Counted from the stretch's first letter, positions 28,632-36,677 are shown. The stretch: 50,957 nucleotides of DNA from Actinomycetes bacterium (GCA_021814565.1 JAKAIC010000003.1:1-50957); one strand, 5' to 3'. Translations and numbers: made by a program. The notes: generated by a model from the sequence alone, not told the origin.

Positions 28632-28870
28632 TCAGAGCGCTTGCCCCGGACGCAGCGAGAGCACGGCGTGCATGAGGTCGAGCCGCGGCATGTCCACAGC
28701 GGATTTCCGAGCCAGACGGATGATGCCACCCGTCTGCGCATCAAGCTCAGATGCTTTGCCATCCATGATGTCGCGCTGCATCGAGGTGGTGGCGTCCTCG
28801 GGCATGGCGTCGACGAACTGCAGTAGCCACCGATGGCACCGGCACCGGCACCGATGATGGCAATTCTCAC
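28632..28870 (-). pseudogene. Ketopantoate reductase (PanE/ApbA) remnant with internal deletion
   Basis: GTG start reads VRIAIIGAGAGAIGGY (Rossmann N-term), then switches frame into C-terminal ...LQFVDAMPEDATTSMQRDIMDGKASELDAQTGGIIRLARKSAVDMPRLDLMHAVLSLRPGQAL*. Confidence 0.85.
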
Positions 28871-28913
28871 GCGTCAAACGTACCGCGCGTGTTGCAGCCA
28901 CCGATGGCATGCC

Positions 28914-29111
28914 TCACTTCTTGGTGCTGAGCCCGAGCAATCGGTAGAGCGGGCAGAAGCCGACCGCGGCAGTGACCAGCAGCACGACGGCGACGACGAG
29001 CAGCACAATGCCCAGTGCGCTGGACGCGCCCACGGAGAAGGCGACGATCAGGGCCACCAGGCCCAGGACCACGCGAATGATGCGATCAAGATTGCTTTCG
29101 TTCTTCACCAT
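28914..29111 (-). CDS. DUF2892 (YgaP-like) membrane protein
   Basis: MVKNESNLDRIIRVVLGLVALIVAFSVGA...AAVGFCPLYRLLGLST. Confidence 0.92.
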   Translation of the reverse strand: MVKNESNLDRIIRVVLGLVALIVAFSVGASSALGIVLLVVAVVLLVTAAVGFCPLYRLLGLSTKK

Positions 29112-29137
29112 GATGGGTGTTCCAATCCTCGGAGTTG

Positions 29138-29155
29138 TATACCCCTACGGGTATA
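29138..29155. promoter_or_regulatory. CsoR/CstR-family-like operator palindrome
   Basis: TATACCCCTACGGGTATA 27 bp upstream of the DUF2892 start. Confidence 0.65.
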
Positions 29156-29192
29156 GAACTCCGCTCCGTCCGCAACTGCAAGGCGCCACGCG

Positions 29193-30158
29193 TCAGTCGG
29201 CGTCGCGGAAGGGCGGCGCCGGCGTGAGTTCCTCACCGAGTGCTGCGCTCTCGGGCAAGGAGGCTTGAATACGCGCGAACTCGTCGTCGTTCAGCTCGAA
29301 GCTCGCCGCACTGGCACTGCTGTTTGCCGAGGCGAGGCTGGAAGTGCCGGGAATGGGAATGACCACCGGCGCCAGCCGCAGGTGCCAACCCAGCGTGACC
29401 ACATAGGGCGAGACCCCACGCTCCTCGGCAATGCGGGCGATGACCGGGAAGCGCTCGGGCAGTTGCTTGAAGTTGCTGCCGCCACCCAACGGCGACCAGG
29501 GCAGGAAGGCGATGCCGTGTTGCGCGCACAGGTCAAGCACGTCCGCCCATTGCCGGTAACCGGGCGAGAACTCGTTCTGCACCGACACCACACCGCCGTC
29601 GAGCGGCGAGCCGGCCATGCGAATGGCTCGACGCAACATGTCGGCACTGACGTTGGAGAGACCGATGCGACGCACGATGCCCTGCTCGCGCAGTGCCATC
29701 ACGTGTTCGAACTGCTCCTCGAAGGACATCGAGGGATCCATGCGATGGTGCTGCCAGAGATCGATGTGCTGCACGCCCAATCGACAGGCCGAGGCCTCGA
29801 CTGCACGCAGCAGATAATCCAGCCCACCGTTGCGTCCCCAGCGTTCGCCGGGGCGCCGCGTGATACCGCCCTTGGTGGCGACGACGACGCGGGCCCTGGC
29901 CTCGGCCGAGCCGTTCCAGGTGCGCAGGGCCTCGGCCACCAGGCGTTCGTTGTGGCCCATGGCATTCCATGTGGGCGCGTAGATGTCGGCCGTATCGAGG
30001 AAGTTGATGCCTGCGTCCAGCCCCTGCTGGATGGCGGCAATGCCCTGCTCATGGCGGGCCGGGTCGGAGGTGAAGGAGGCGGGCATGCAGCCCAGGCCGA
30101 TGCGGGAGACCTCGAGATCGGCGATGCGACGAGTTGGGAGTTCTGGAATCACGGACAT
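29193..30158 (-). CDS. Aldo/keto reductase
   Basis: GLDAGINFLDTADIYAP; VVATKGG; RLGVQHIDLWQHHR; GIVRRIGLSNVS. Confidence 0.92.
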   Translation of the reverse strand: MSVIPELPTRRIADLEVSRIGLGCMPASFTSDPARHEQGIAAIQQGLDAGINFLDTADIYAPTWNAMGHNERLVAEALRTWNGSAEARARVVVATKGGITRRPGERWGRNGGLDYLLRAVEASACRLGVQHIDLWQHHRMDPSMSFEEQFEHVMALREQGIVRRIGLSNVSADMLRRAIRMAGSPLDGGVVSVQNEFSPGYRQWADVLDLCAQHGIAFLPWSPLGGGSNFKQLPERFPVIARIAEERGVSPYVVTLGWHLRLAPVVIPIPGTSSLASANSSASAASFELNDDEFARIQASLPESAALGEELTPAPPFRDAD

Positions 30159-30172
30159 GTGCCACAGCGTAG

Positions 30173-30523
30173 GCGGAGCCGCGCAATCTGCTGCGCGCTG
30201 TGGATCTGGTGGCTTGCTACGGGGAGCGCCTGCTTCCGCTCTACCGCTTCGACACGGCCAGCGGGCGGTGGCGTCATCAGGGCGGCCTGATCGAGCCGCC
30301 ACTGCGACTGGCTGATGTGCACTACGACGCGGATGGACGCATGGTCTATCCCACGCACCACGACCGTTCCGACGAAACCGAACTCGACCACTACCTGCAG
30401 TCCGCCCGACAGTTGCTGCAGTCCTTGCCCAGGCCCCAACTCCCCGAGCACGTCGCGGGCCTGTCCGCGGATTTCGAGCACCTGCGCTGGTTCGGGTTGA
30501 GCACCGAATCCGTGCAGCGCTGA
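30173..30523 (+). other. Unassigned short ORF, possible C-terminal fragment of a larger enzyme
   Basis: Open frame 30173-30523 with no good ATG; GTG at 30200 gives VDLVACYGERLLPLYRFDTASGRWRHQGG... Confidence 0.4.
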
Positions 30524-30592
30524 GGGCAGGTTGCGCAGCCCGCTCCCGGCCCGGCGTCTGCGCTACTCTGCCAAGGAGTCCGAGGGGGACAC

Positions 30593-32065
30593 ATGGCATT
30601 GCAGGCACTCGTCACCGGCGCCACCGGCTACGTCGGTGGCCGATTGGTCACACGCTTGCTGGAAGAGGGCTTCCGGGTGCGGGTCATGGCCCGCGATCCC
30701 GAGCGTCTGCGCGACTACCCCTGGATCCACGAGGTGGAAGCCGTGCGCGGCGATGCCGAGGATCCCGTATCACTGGAAGCGGCCCTGCACGGCATCGATG
30801 TCGCGTATTACATGCTGCATTCGCTCTCCGAGCACCACGGTTTCGAGACCATCGAAGCGCGCATGGCCAGCAACTTCGGTCAGGCCGCCAAGACGCAGCA
30901 GGTGAAGCGCATCGTCTATCTCGGCGGCATCACGCCCCCCAACACGCAGCTCAGCACCCATCTGGAGTCCCGTCGCAACACCGGTGCCCTACTGCGCGCA
31001 TCGGGAGTGCCCACCACGGAGTTGCGTGCCGCCGTCATCATCGGCTCGGGCAGCGCATCCTTCGAGATGCTGCGTTACCTCACCGAACGCCTGCCCTTCA
31101 TGATCACTCCGCGCTGGCTCAACAACCGCGTGCAGCCCATCGCCATCCGCGATGCCCTGCACTATCTGGTGAAGGCCGGGGAGGAAGCCGGCAACGAGAG
31201 CCACATCGGTGATATCGGTGGCCCCGACGTCATGCTCTACAGCGAGATGATGAAGCGTTATGCCAAGGTGGCTGGTCTACGTCCACGCACCATCGTCACC
31301 GTGCCCGTGCTCACGCCCAGGCTTTCCTCGCACTGGGTTTCCCTGGTGACCCCGGTACCGCGCCGGCTCGCACTGCCGCTCGTCGATTCTCTGGTCAACG
31401 AGGTGGTGGTGAACCCGGAACTCGATGCGCGCAACTTCCTGGCGGCGCCGGAGGACGGCCTGCTGGATTTCGCCACGGCCGTGGAATACGCACTGGACCG
31501 GGTGCGCAATCAGGACGTACTGACACGGTGGTCATCCGCATCGGTGCCGGGCGCACCGAGTGCACCGCTCCCGACCGACCCCGATTGGTCCGGAGGGACG
31601 CTCTACGTCGATCTGCGTGAGCGCAGCACGTCCGCCTCACCTGAGGCCTTGTGGCGGATCATCGAGGGTATCGGCGGCAGCAACGGCTACTACTCGGCCC
31701 TCTTCCTGTGGGAGATCCGCGGCCTGCTCGATCGCCTGGCGGGCGGTGTCGGACTGCGGCGTGGCCGCCGCGATCCCGACCACCTCTACGTGGGTGAGAC
31801 GGTGGACTTCTGGCGCGTTGAGCGCTGCGATCGCGGGCAGTTGCTGCGCCTGCGGGCGGAGATGCGCATGCCCGGCCTGGCCTGGCTCGAGCTCATCGTG
31901 GACCACGATGATGCCGGCAACACCGTGTATCGGCAGCGTGCCACCTACCGCCCGACGGGCCTGCTCGGTCACGCCTACTGGTGGTCGGTGGTCCCCTTCC
32001 ATGCCTTCGTCTTCGGGTCCATGGTGCGCCGCATCCCGGCAGCGGCGGAGCGCCTCGGCGGCTGA
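30593..32065 (+). CDS. NAD(P)H-binding SDR-type protein with C-terminal DUF2867 domain
   Basis: VTGATGYVGGRLVTRLLEEGFRVRVMARDPERL; C-term FLWEIRGLLDRLAGGVGLRRGRRDP, YRQRATYRPTGLLGHAYWW. Confidence 0.9.
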   Translation: MALQALVTGATGYVGGRLVTRLLEEGFRVRVMARDPERLRDYPWIHEVEAVRGDAEDPVSLEAALHGIDVAYYMLHSLSEHHGFETIEARMASNFGQAAKTQQVKRIVYLGGITPPNTQLSTHLESRRNTGALLRASGVPTTELRAAVIIGSGSASFEMLRYLTERLPFMITPRWLNNRVQPIAIRDALHYLVKAGEEAGNESHIGDIGGPDVMLYSEMMKRYAKVAGLRPRTIVTVPVLTPRLSSHWVSLVTPVPRRLALPLVDSLVNEVVVNPELDARNFLAAPEDGLLDFATAVEYALDRVRNQDVLTRWSSASVPGAPSAPLPTDPDWSGGTLYVDLRERSTSASPEALWRIIEGIGGSNGYYSALFLWEIRGLLDRLAGGVGLRRGRRDPDHLYVGETVDFWRVERCDRGQLLRLRAEMRMPGLAWLELIVDHDDAGNTVYRQRATYRPTGLLGHAYWWSVVPFHAFVFGSMVRRIPAAAERLGG

Positions 32066-32147
32066 CGAACTTCTCTCAACGACCTCCGAACAGTGCTGTG
32101 CCCCCGATTGCAGCAAGCGGCCGGGGCGCAGCAATCTGCGAGCACGC

Positions 32148-32386
32148 CTAGGGCACGATCACCGCACGACCCCGTACCTTGCCCGCGTGCAGATCCGCGT
32201 AGGCCTTGGCAGCGTCATCCAGTGAGTAGCGCGTGGCCTCGGAGTGCACCAGGCCGCGTCCTGCCAGGTTGAGGATCTCGATGAGCTCCGGCCGTGATCC
32301 CCAGTAGGTCCCGGACCGGGAGTCGGCTTCGGCACCTCGACGAGTTGCGGATCGCTCTTCCACTTCATGATGCGTAGCGCACGCAT
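32148..32386 (-). pseudogene. MDR (zinc-type) alcohol dehydrogenase remnant with internal deletion
   Basis: N-term MRALRIMKWKSDPQLVEVPKPTPGPG, then frame switch into C-term GTYWGSRPELIEILNLAGRGLVHSEATRYSLDDAAKAYADLHAGKVRGRAVIVP*. Confidence 0.88.
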
Positions 32387-32494
32387 TTGCTCCATCCTTC
32401 CGGTGACGCAACCCTGCGCCACCCCTTCGCAGTGTTCGCGCAGGGCGGGTTGGCGAGAAGGGAACAACGACTCCCGCAGCCCTGCCCAACCATC

Positions 32495-32569
32495 CACGCT
32501 GTCGCAGCAGGAAGGCGTATCCGCACTGCCTGAGCAGCATGGATACGCCTTCTGGAGGTTGCAGCAGTG
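32495..32569. repeat. Long hairpin element, copy 2
   Basis: Core GGAAGGCGTATCC-N18-GGATACGCCTTCT; same 11-bp arms and loop length as 23054-23125; 8 nt past the heliorhodopsin stop. Confidence 0.85.
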
Positions 32570-32577
32570 AACGGTGC

Positions 32578-33360
32578 TCAGTTGGTGCTGGCGGCGAGCA
32601 CGCCGGCGAAGATCTGCCAGGCCAGCGCGCTCTTGGCCACGAAGCTGAGGGTGATGTACGTGCGCTCCCCCACCAGGTAGTCGCGCCAACGGCCCACCTG
32701 CTTGTACTGCAGCCACTGCACCAAGGCGAAGCAGTTGAAGAACAGGAACAGCGAGATGACGATGCCGTAGACGAAGCCCGGGGCATGGTTGCTGGCGCCG
32801 GGGGCGATGAGCAGCCAGAACATGGCGATCCACGGGAAGGCACCGGCGATGCAGCCGAACCAGAACGGCAGCATGCCGCCTGAGCCCGGCTTCTCGTACT
32901 TCTCCTGCAGCCAGCCGAACAGGATCATGGACACATTGCAGCCGATGATGCCGAGCAGGGCCACCAGGTTCCACACCGCGTTCACCATGGAGATGAGCAC
33001 GATCATGAGGGTTGAGGAGATGGCATATTCAACCCAGCGCGCGAGGTTCTGCTGTCGGGCCAGACCCGCGCCATATCGCGCGAAACCCGGGCCTACGATC
33101 CAGAAGTGCGCCGCGGCGCTGAGCAGCGAGAAGAGAGCAACGCCGTAGCCCATGCGAATGTCGAAGACATGCACCTGCTCGAAGCTGGCTCCCGGTGTCG
33201 GAGCACCGGTAAGGTAGTTGACGAAGACGGGCAGGGCGAAGCTGTTGGACAGGGCCAGGATGGCGATGGCCTGCAGCAGATGGAAGATGCCGGCGATGAG
33301 GTTGTAGCGACGCAGGCTGGCAAGTCTTGCAGCGGGAATGCTGGCGGTGCTGGTAGTCAA
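32578..33360 (-). CDS. Heliorhodopsin
   Basis: FHLLQA, AAAHFWI, RWVEYAISSTLMIVLI (counterion Glu), NVSMILFGWLQEKYEKP, LPFWFGCIAGAFPWIA, FVYGIVISLFLFFNCFALVQWLQY, and retinal Lys in SFVAKSALAWQIF; TTG start with GGAGG SD 5 nt upstream. Confidence 0.96.
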   Translation of the reverse strand: MTTSTASIPAARLASLRRYNLIAGIFHLLQAIAILALSNSFALPVFVNYLTGAPTPGASFEQVHVFDIRMGYGVALFSLLSAAAHFWIVGPGFARYGAGLARQQNLARWVEYAISSTLMIVLISMVNAVWNLVALLGIIGCNVSMILFGWLQEKYEKPGSGGMLPFWFGCIAGAFPWIAMFWLLIAPGASNHAPGFVYGIVISLFLFFNCFALVQWLQYKQVGRWRDYLVGERTYITLSFVAKSALAWQIFAGVLAASTN

Positions 33361-33559
33361 GAGGTCCTCCGCTATCCGGTGGCGAGCCACAGCCCGGCAG
33401 GTGCACCGATCGGACACCCGCCACAACGCAGGCTGCCACAGATCCCTGCGCCCTTATCGGCAGCCATGCGCGCGTGTCGTGACGATCTGCTTCCGGCTGC
33501 ACGCTGCGCTGGCCCGGTTACGCTCTGTGCTGGGTTCCAATGAAGCACCGGGAGCAGTC

Positions 33560-34030
33560 ATGGGCTACGCAGTCGACTTCCTGAACGTGTCCACGGTGGG
33601 CCTGGAGTCTTCGCCAATGGCCGCGGCACTGGCCGGGCTGCGCGCCAATGAGGCCCGCTACTTCAAGAACAAGTACGACCACACCTTCACCACCGAGCCG
33701 GCATCGTCAGCCAAGGCCAGGAAGCTCATCAGCTACGTGGCCAAAATCCTCAAGCAGGAACGTGACATCGTCATCGAGTCCCGGCCGCTGGAGGCCACAG
33801 AATGCAAGGTTGACGGCATCCGTTGGACTTACGTGTTCTATGAGAGCGGCCTGTCGATCAACGTGTTGTACACACTCGAGGACAAGGGCAAGCGGGCGGT
33901 CGGCTTCAAGCTCTCCGATGGCATGGACGTCCCTGCGGAGTTGGCGGAGAAGTTCAAGTTCGCCCGCCAGAAGTCAAAACTGGCTGGCACCATCCGTGGT
34001 TCCTTCTTCGTCATCAAGGGCGAGTACTGA
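33560..34030 (+). CDS. Hypothetical protein, divergent from heliorhodopsin
   Basis: Intact 156-aa ORF MGYAVDFLNVSTVGLESSPMAAALAGLRANEARYFKNKYDHTF... Confidence 0.7.
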   Translation: MGYAVDFLNVSTVGLESSPMAAALAGLRANEARYFKNKYDHTFTTEPASSAKARKLISYVAKILKQERDIVIESRPLEATECKVDGIRWTYVFYESGLSINVLYTLEDKGKRAVGFKLSDGMDVPAELAEKFKFARQKSKLAGTIRGSFFVIKGEY

Positions 34031-34058
34031 AGGCCCTTGAGCAGCATGGCAAACGGAG

Positions 34059-34451
34059 CTACAGCGCCGGCTGGCTACCCGGGGCCTCGAATTCGGTACC
34101 CGTCAGGTGCAAGTGCATCGCCCGCGTGATGGCACGCAGATCGGCCAGTTCCTCCGAATGCGACTGGCGGGCGTTCTTGGCCAGTTCGAATTCAGCAAGT
34201 GAGGCCTGATGCGTCTCGTTGATCTTCTGCTCGGTGAGCTTCCCCTGCATGGTCTGCCCCACCATGATGATGGGCAGCAGTACCAACTGCAGGAAGGTCT
34301 GCGCCACCCAGGCCACGATCACGAGCGCATTGCGTGAGGCGATGGCCGCCGGCAGGCTGATCAGCGCAAGCGCGGCGAACAGATACCCCGCCCACATGGT
34401 GCCGACCGCACCCGTGATCTTCTCAGCCAGCCATGTATTGAATTTCACCAT
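34059..34451 (-). CDS. Small membrane protein, hypothetical
   Basis: Two TM segments (MWAGYLFAALALISLPAAIA; VIVAWVAQTFLQLVLLPIIMVGQ) then charged tail. Confidence 0.7.
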   Translation of the reverse strand: MVKFNTWLAEKITGAVGTMWAGYLFAALALISLPAAIASRNALVIVAWVAQTFLQLVLLPIIMVGQTMQGKLTEQKINETHQASLAEFELAKNARQSHSEELADLRAITRAMHLHLTGTEFEAPGSQPAL

Positions 34452-34570
34452 GTGATTCCGCCCTCATTCCACACCTACGAGACACCATTGTCACGGTCGT
34501 CAGCATGCTGGCGGCTCATCTTCATCGCGCGTCGCGGTACGGAATCGCAGCACGCCAGCACCCACACACG

Positions 34571-35209
34571 CTACTTGGCTACTGCAGAGAGCTCCGAGGT
34601 GACCAACCTGGCAGTGACGATATAGCGCTGCGGCGAGGGCCCGTAGTGGACGAAGGGATAGCAGGTGATCATGGTCAGCACCGCTGTCTTGGTGGGCGCA
34701 AGCACGGAGACGGCGGTGGGCTTCACAATGCGCGTGCCGGTGACCCGGTAGGTGAAGCGACCGTCATCGGTGCGCACGACGACGCGATCACCTATTGCCA
34801 GACGACCGAGCTTGTCGAACACCGTCTCGCGATGGCCGGCCAGCACTGTGTTGCTGGTGGCGCCAGGCATGGCTGTCCCCACCACGTGACCTACGCCCAG
34901 TCGCAGATCGGACATGCGCGTGCCCTGCACGATGGCCCACCGTTGGTTGAGGCTGGGCAGCCAGATGGCTCCGAAGGCCCTCCCCATGTGAGGTCGCGCC
35001 AGCAATGTCGCAGCATCAGACACGGAGGCGGGTGGCAGCCCTGATGGTGCGCGAAGCGCCGACAAGGGGGCCAGTGGCGGCAATGCGACACTGCTGACGC
35101 TGGCCTCCGCCTGTCGGATCTGCATTGTGGCCACGGTGAAGGTGACGGCGCCCGTGATGAGCAGGGCCGCCCCCGCCACCGTGAGCGCACGCGCCCGGAT
35201 GGCGGTCAT
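34571..35209 (-). CDS. Sortase, class D-like
   Basis: VLAGHRETVFDKLGRLAIGD; AVLTMITCYPFVHYGPSPQRYIVTARL (His/Cys/Arg triad; TCYPF..G..PQRYIV). Confidence 0.9.
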   Translation of the reverse strand: MTAIRARALTVAGAALLITGAVTFTVATMQIRQAEASVSSVALPPLAPLSALRAPSGLPPASVSDAATLLARPHMGRAFGAIWLPSLNQRWAIVQGTRMSDLRLGVGHVVGTAMPGATSNTVLAGHRETVFDKLGRLAIGDRVVVRTDDGRFTYRVTGTRIVKPTAVSVLAPTKTAVLTMITCYPFVHYGPSPQRYIVTARLVTSELSAVAK

Positions 35210-35213
35210 CGCA

Positions 35214-36188
35214 TCAACGGATACGACGACGGACCAGCAGTGTCACTCCACCAAGCAGCAGCAAGAGCAGGGCTACGGCCTGGATGTTGTACCAGGGCTC
35301 GGAGGTGTCAGGCAGCTGAGCGGTGGCGACTGGCGTGGGTGTCGGTGTCGGCGTCGGAGTCACCGTGGGTGTCGGAGTCACCGTGGGTGTCGGAGTCACC
35401 GTGGGTGTCGGAGTGGAGGTGGGCGTGACGGTTGCTGTCGGTGTCGGCGTCGGGGTGACCACAGCTGCGCAGGCACTGTTCGTGATGACGTTGGAATCCA
35501 GCGTCACCGCTCCCGAGCGCGCCAACAGGGAACCGTTGACGGTTGCACCGGTGGTGGCAGTGATCGAGGCCTGGGCCAGGATGTGGCCCGCGAAGTCAGA
35601 TGTGGTGCCCAGCGTGGCAGAGGTGCCAACCTGCCAGAACACGTTGCAGGACTGCGCACCATTGGCGAGCGCGACGTGACTGCCCGATGCGGTGATGAGG
35701 GTGGATCCCGCCTTGAAGATGAAGACCGCACTGGGATCACCGAGTGCGTCAAGCGTGACCGTGCCGGTGATGGCCAGTGTCGAAGCGTAGGAGTGGACAC
35801 CGGGCGTCAACGTGAGTCCGCCGATATCAGCAGGAATCAGCACAGCAGTGGTGGCGGGACGCGCCGCTGCATCGGTGAACGCTGCACTGAGGGCAACTTG
35901 ACCGGCCGCCGAGACCGCGTCAGCGGCGTGGAGGGTTCCGGCGATGCCGGGCGGGAATCCAGTGATGGCGGTACCGGGCGAGAGGCCGACGTCACCACCG
36001 GCAGTACCAGCGATGGTGGAGGAACCGGTGTTGGTGATGGTGCTTCCCGCGAGCACGGCGAAACTCTTGGCCGATCCAAGGTCGACAGTGGCGGTTGCTG
36101 CAGATGCGACTGTTGGGACGATCAGCAGGCCGGCGACCGCGATCACTCCGGCTAGCGACAATCCGCGCGCAATGTTCATGCGCTTCAT
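35214..36188 (-). CDS. Ice-binding (DUF3494) family protein with Pro/Thr linker and LPXTG-like sorting signal
   Basis: SAKSFAVLAGSTITNTGSSTIAGTAGGDVGLSPGTAITGFPPG; AVFIFKAGSTL; CNVFWQVGTSATLGTTSDFAGHILAQASIT; C-term AQLPDTSEPWY-hydrophobic-RRRIR. Confidence 0.94.
   Translation of the reverse strand: MKRMNIARGLSLAGVIAVAGLLIVPTVASAATATVDLGSAKSFAVLAGSTITNTGSSTIAGTAGGDVGLSPGTAITGFPPGIAGTLHAADAVSAAGQVALSAAFTDAAARPATTAVLIPADIGGLTLTPGVHSYASTLAITGTVTLDALGDPSAVFIFKAGSTLITASGSHVALANGAQSCNVFWQVGTSATLGTTSDFAGHILAQASITATTGATVNGSLLARSGAVTLDSNVITNSACAAVVTPTPTPTATVTPTSTPTPTVTPTPTVTPTPTVTPTPTPTPTPVATAQLPDTSEPWYNIQAVALLLLLLGGVTLLVRRRIR
35332..35460 (-). repeat. In-frame tandem repeat encoding the (TPTPTV) linker
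   Basis: 18-bp unit gtgggtgtcggagtcacc repeated, with degenerate flanking units. Confidence 0.85.
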
Positions 36189-36370
36189 GGGGTGCTTCTT
36201 TCTAAGCGTGCATTGGCGAGTGGGCCGTCATTCATTGGCGGAGCCAAGTTGGCCACTTCATGCTGGACTCGTGCGCGTGTCACGCATCCGCGTCCATTGC
36301 CACCGTACGCCCAATCACTGCCTGGAAGCAGAAAATCCCTTGATTCACAAGCACTTCACCGGTTTGAACA

Positions 36371-36413
36371 GGCATGAGGGCCGCAGCTGTCGCGCAGCCG
36401 CGGCCCTCATGCC
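36371..36413. terminator. Hairpin terminator-like inverted repeat
   Basis: 14-bp perfect arms GGCATGAGGGCCGC / GCGGCCCTCATGCC. Confidence 0.7.
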
Positions 36414-36444
36414 GACGTCCGTAGGGGGTGACGCAGACGCGTCT

Positions 36445-36636
36445 CTAACCGCCCGTCAATTTGTCCTTCGCTTTGTCTATGGTGCTCTTCGCGGCATCGG
36501 CAGCGTCCTGCACGACGTGCTTGGCCCTGCCCGATGCCTCGTCGGCCTTGCCTGCCGCTCTCATCTTGCGATCGCCTGTGAGTGCGCCGACCGCTTGCTT
36601 GATGCGACCTTTGAATTCTTCGATATTGGGGCCCAT
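36445..36636 (-). CDS. CsbD family stress protein
   Basis: EEFKGRIKQAVGALTGDRKMRAAGKADEASGRAKHVVQDAADAAKSTIDKAKDKLTGG. Confidence 0.9.
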   Translation of the reverse strand: MGPNIEEFKGRIKQAVGALTGDRKMRAAGKADEASGRAKHVVQDAADAAKSTIDKAKDKLTGG

Positions 36637-36677
36637 AGCAGGCCTCCTTCAGTTGTCAGTGGTGCTGGGATGCGACG

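Noticed and set aside
32578-33360. Type-1 (proteorhodopsin/actinorhodopsin-like) pump
   Set aside because: Motifs match heliorhodopsin instead (RWVEY...MIVLI, GWLQEKY, KSALAWQIF); no DTE/DTD-type pump motif seen.
35332-35460. CRISPR-like regularly repeated units
   Set aside because: Repeats are contiguous, in frame and encode the Pro/Thr stalk of the ice-binding protein; no spacers or cas genes.
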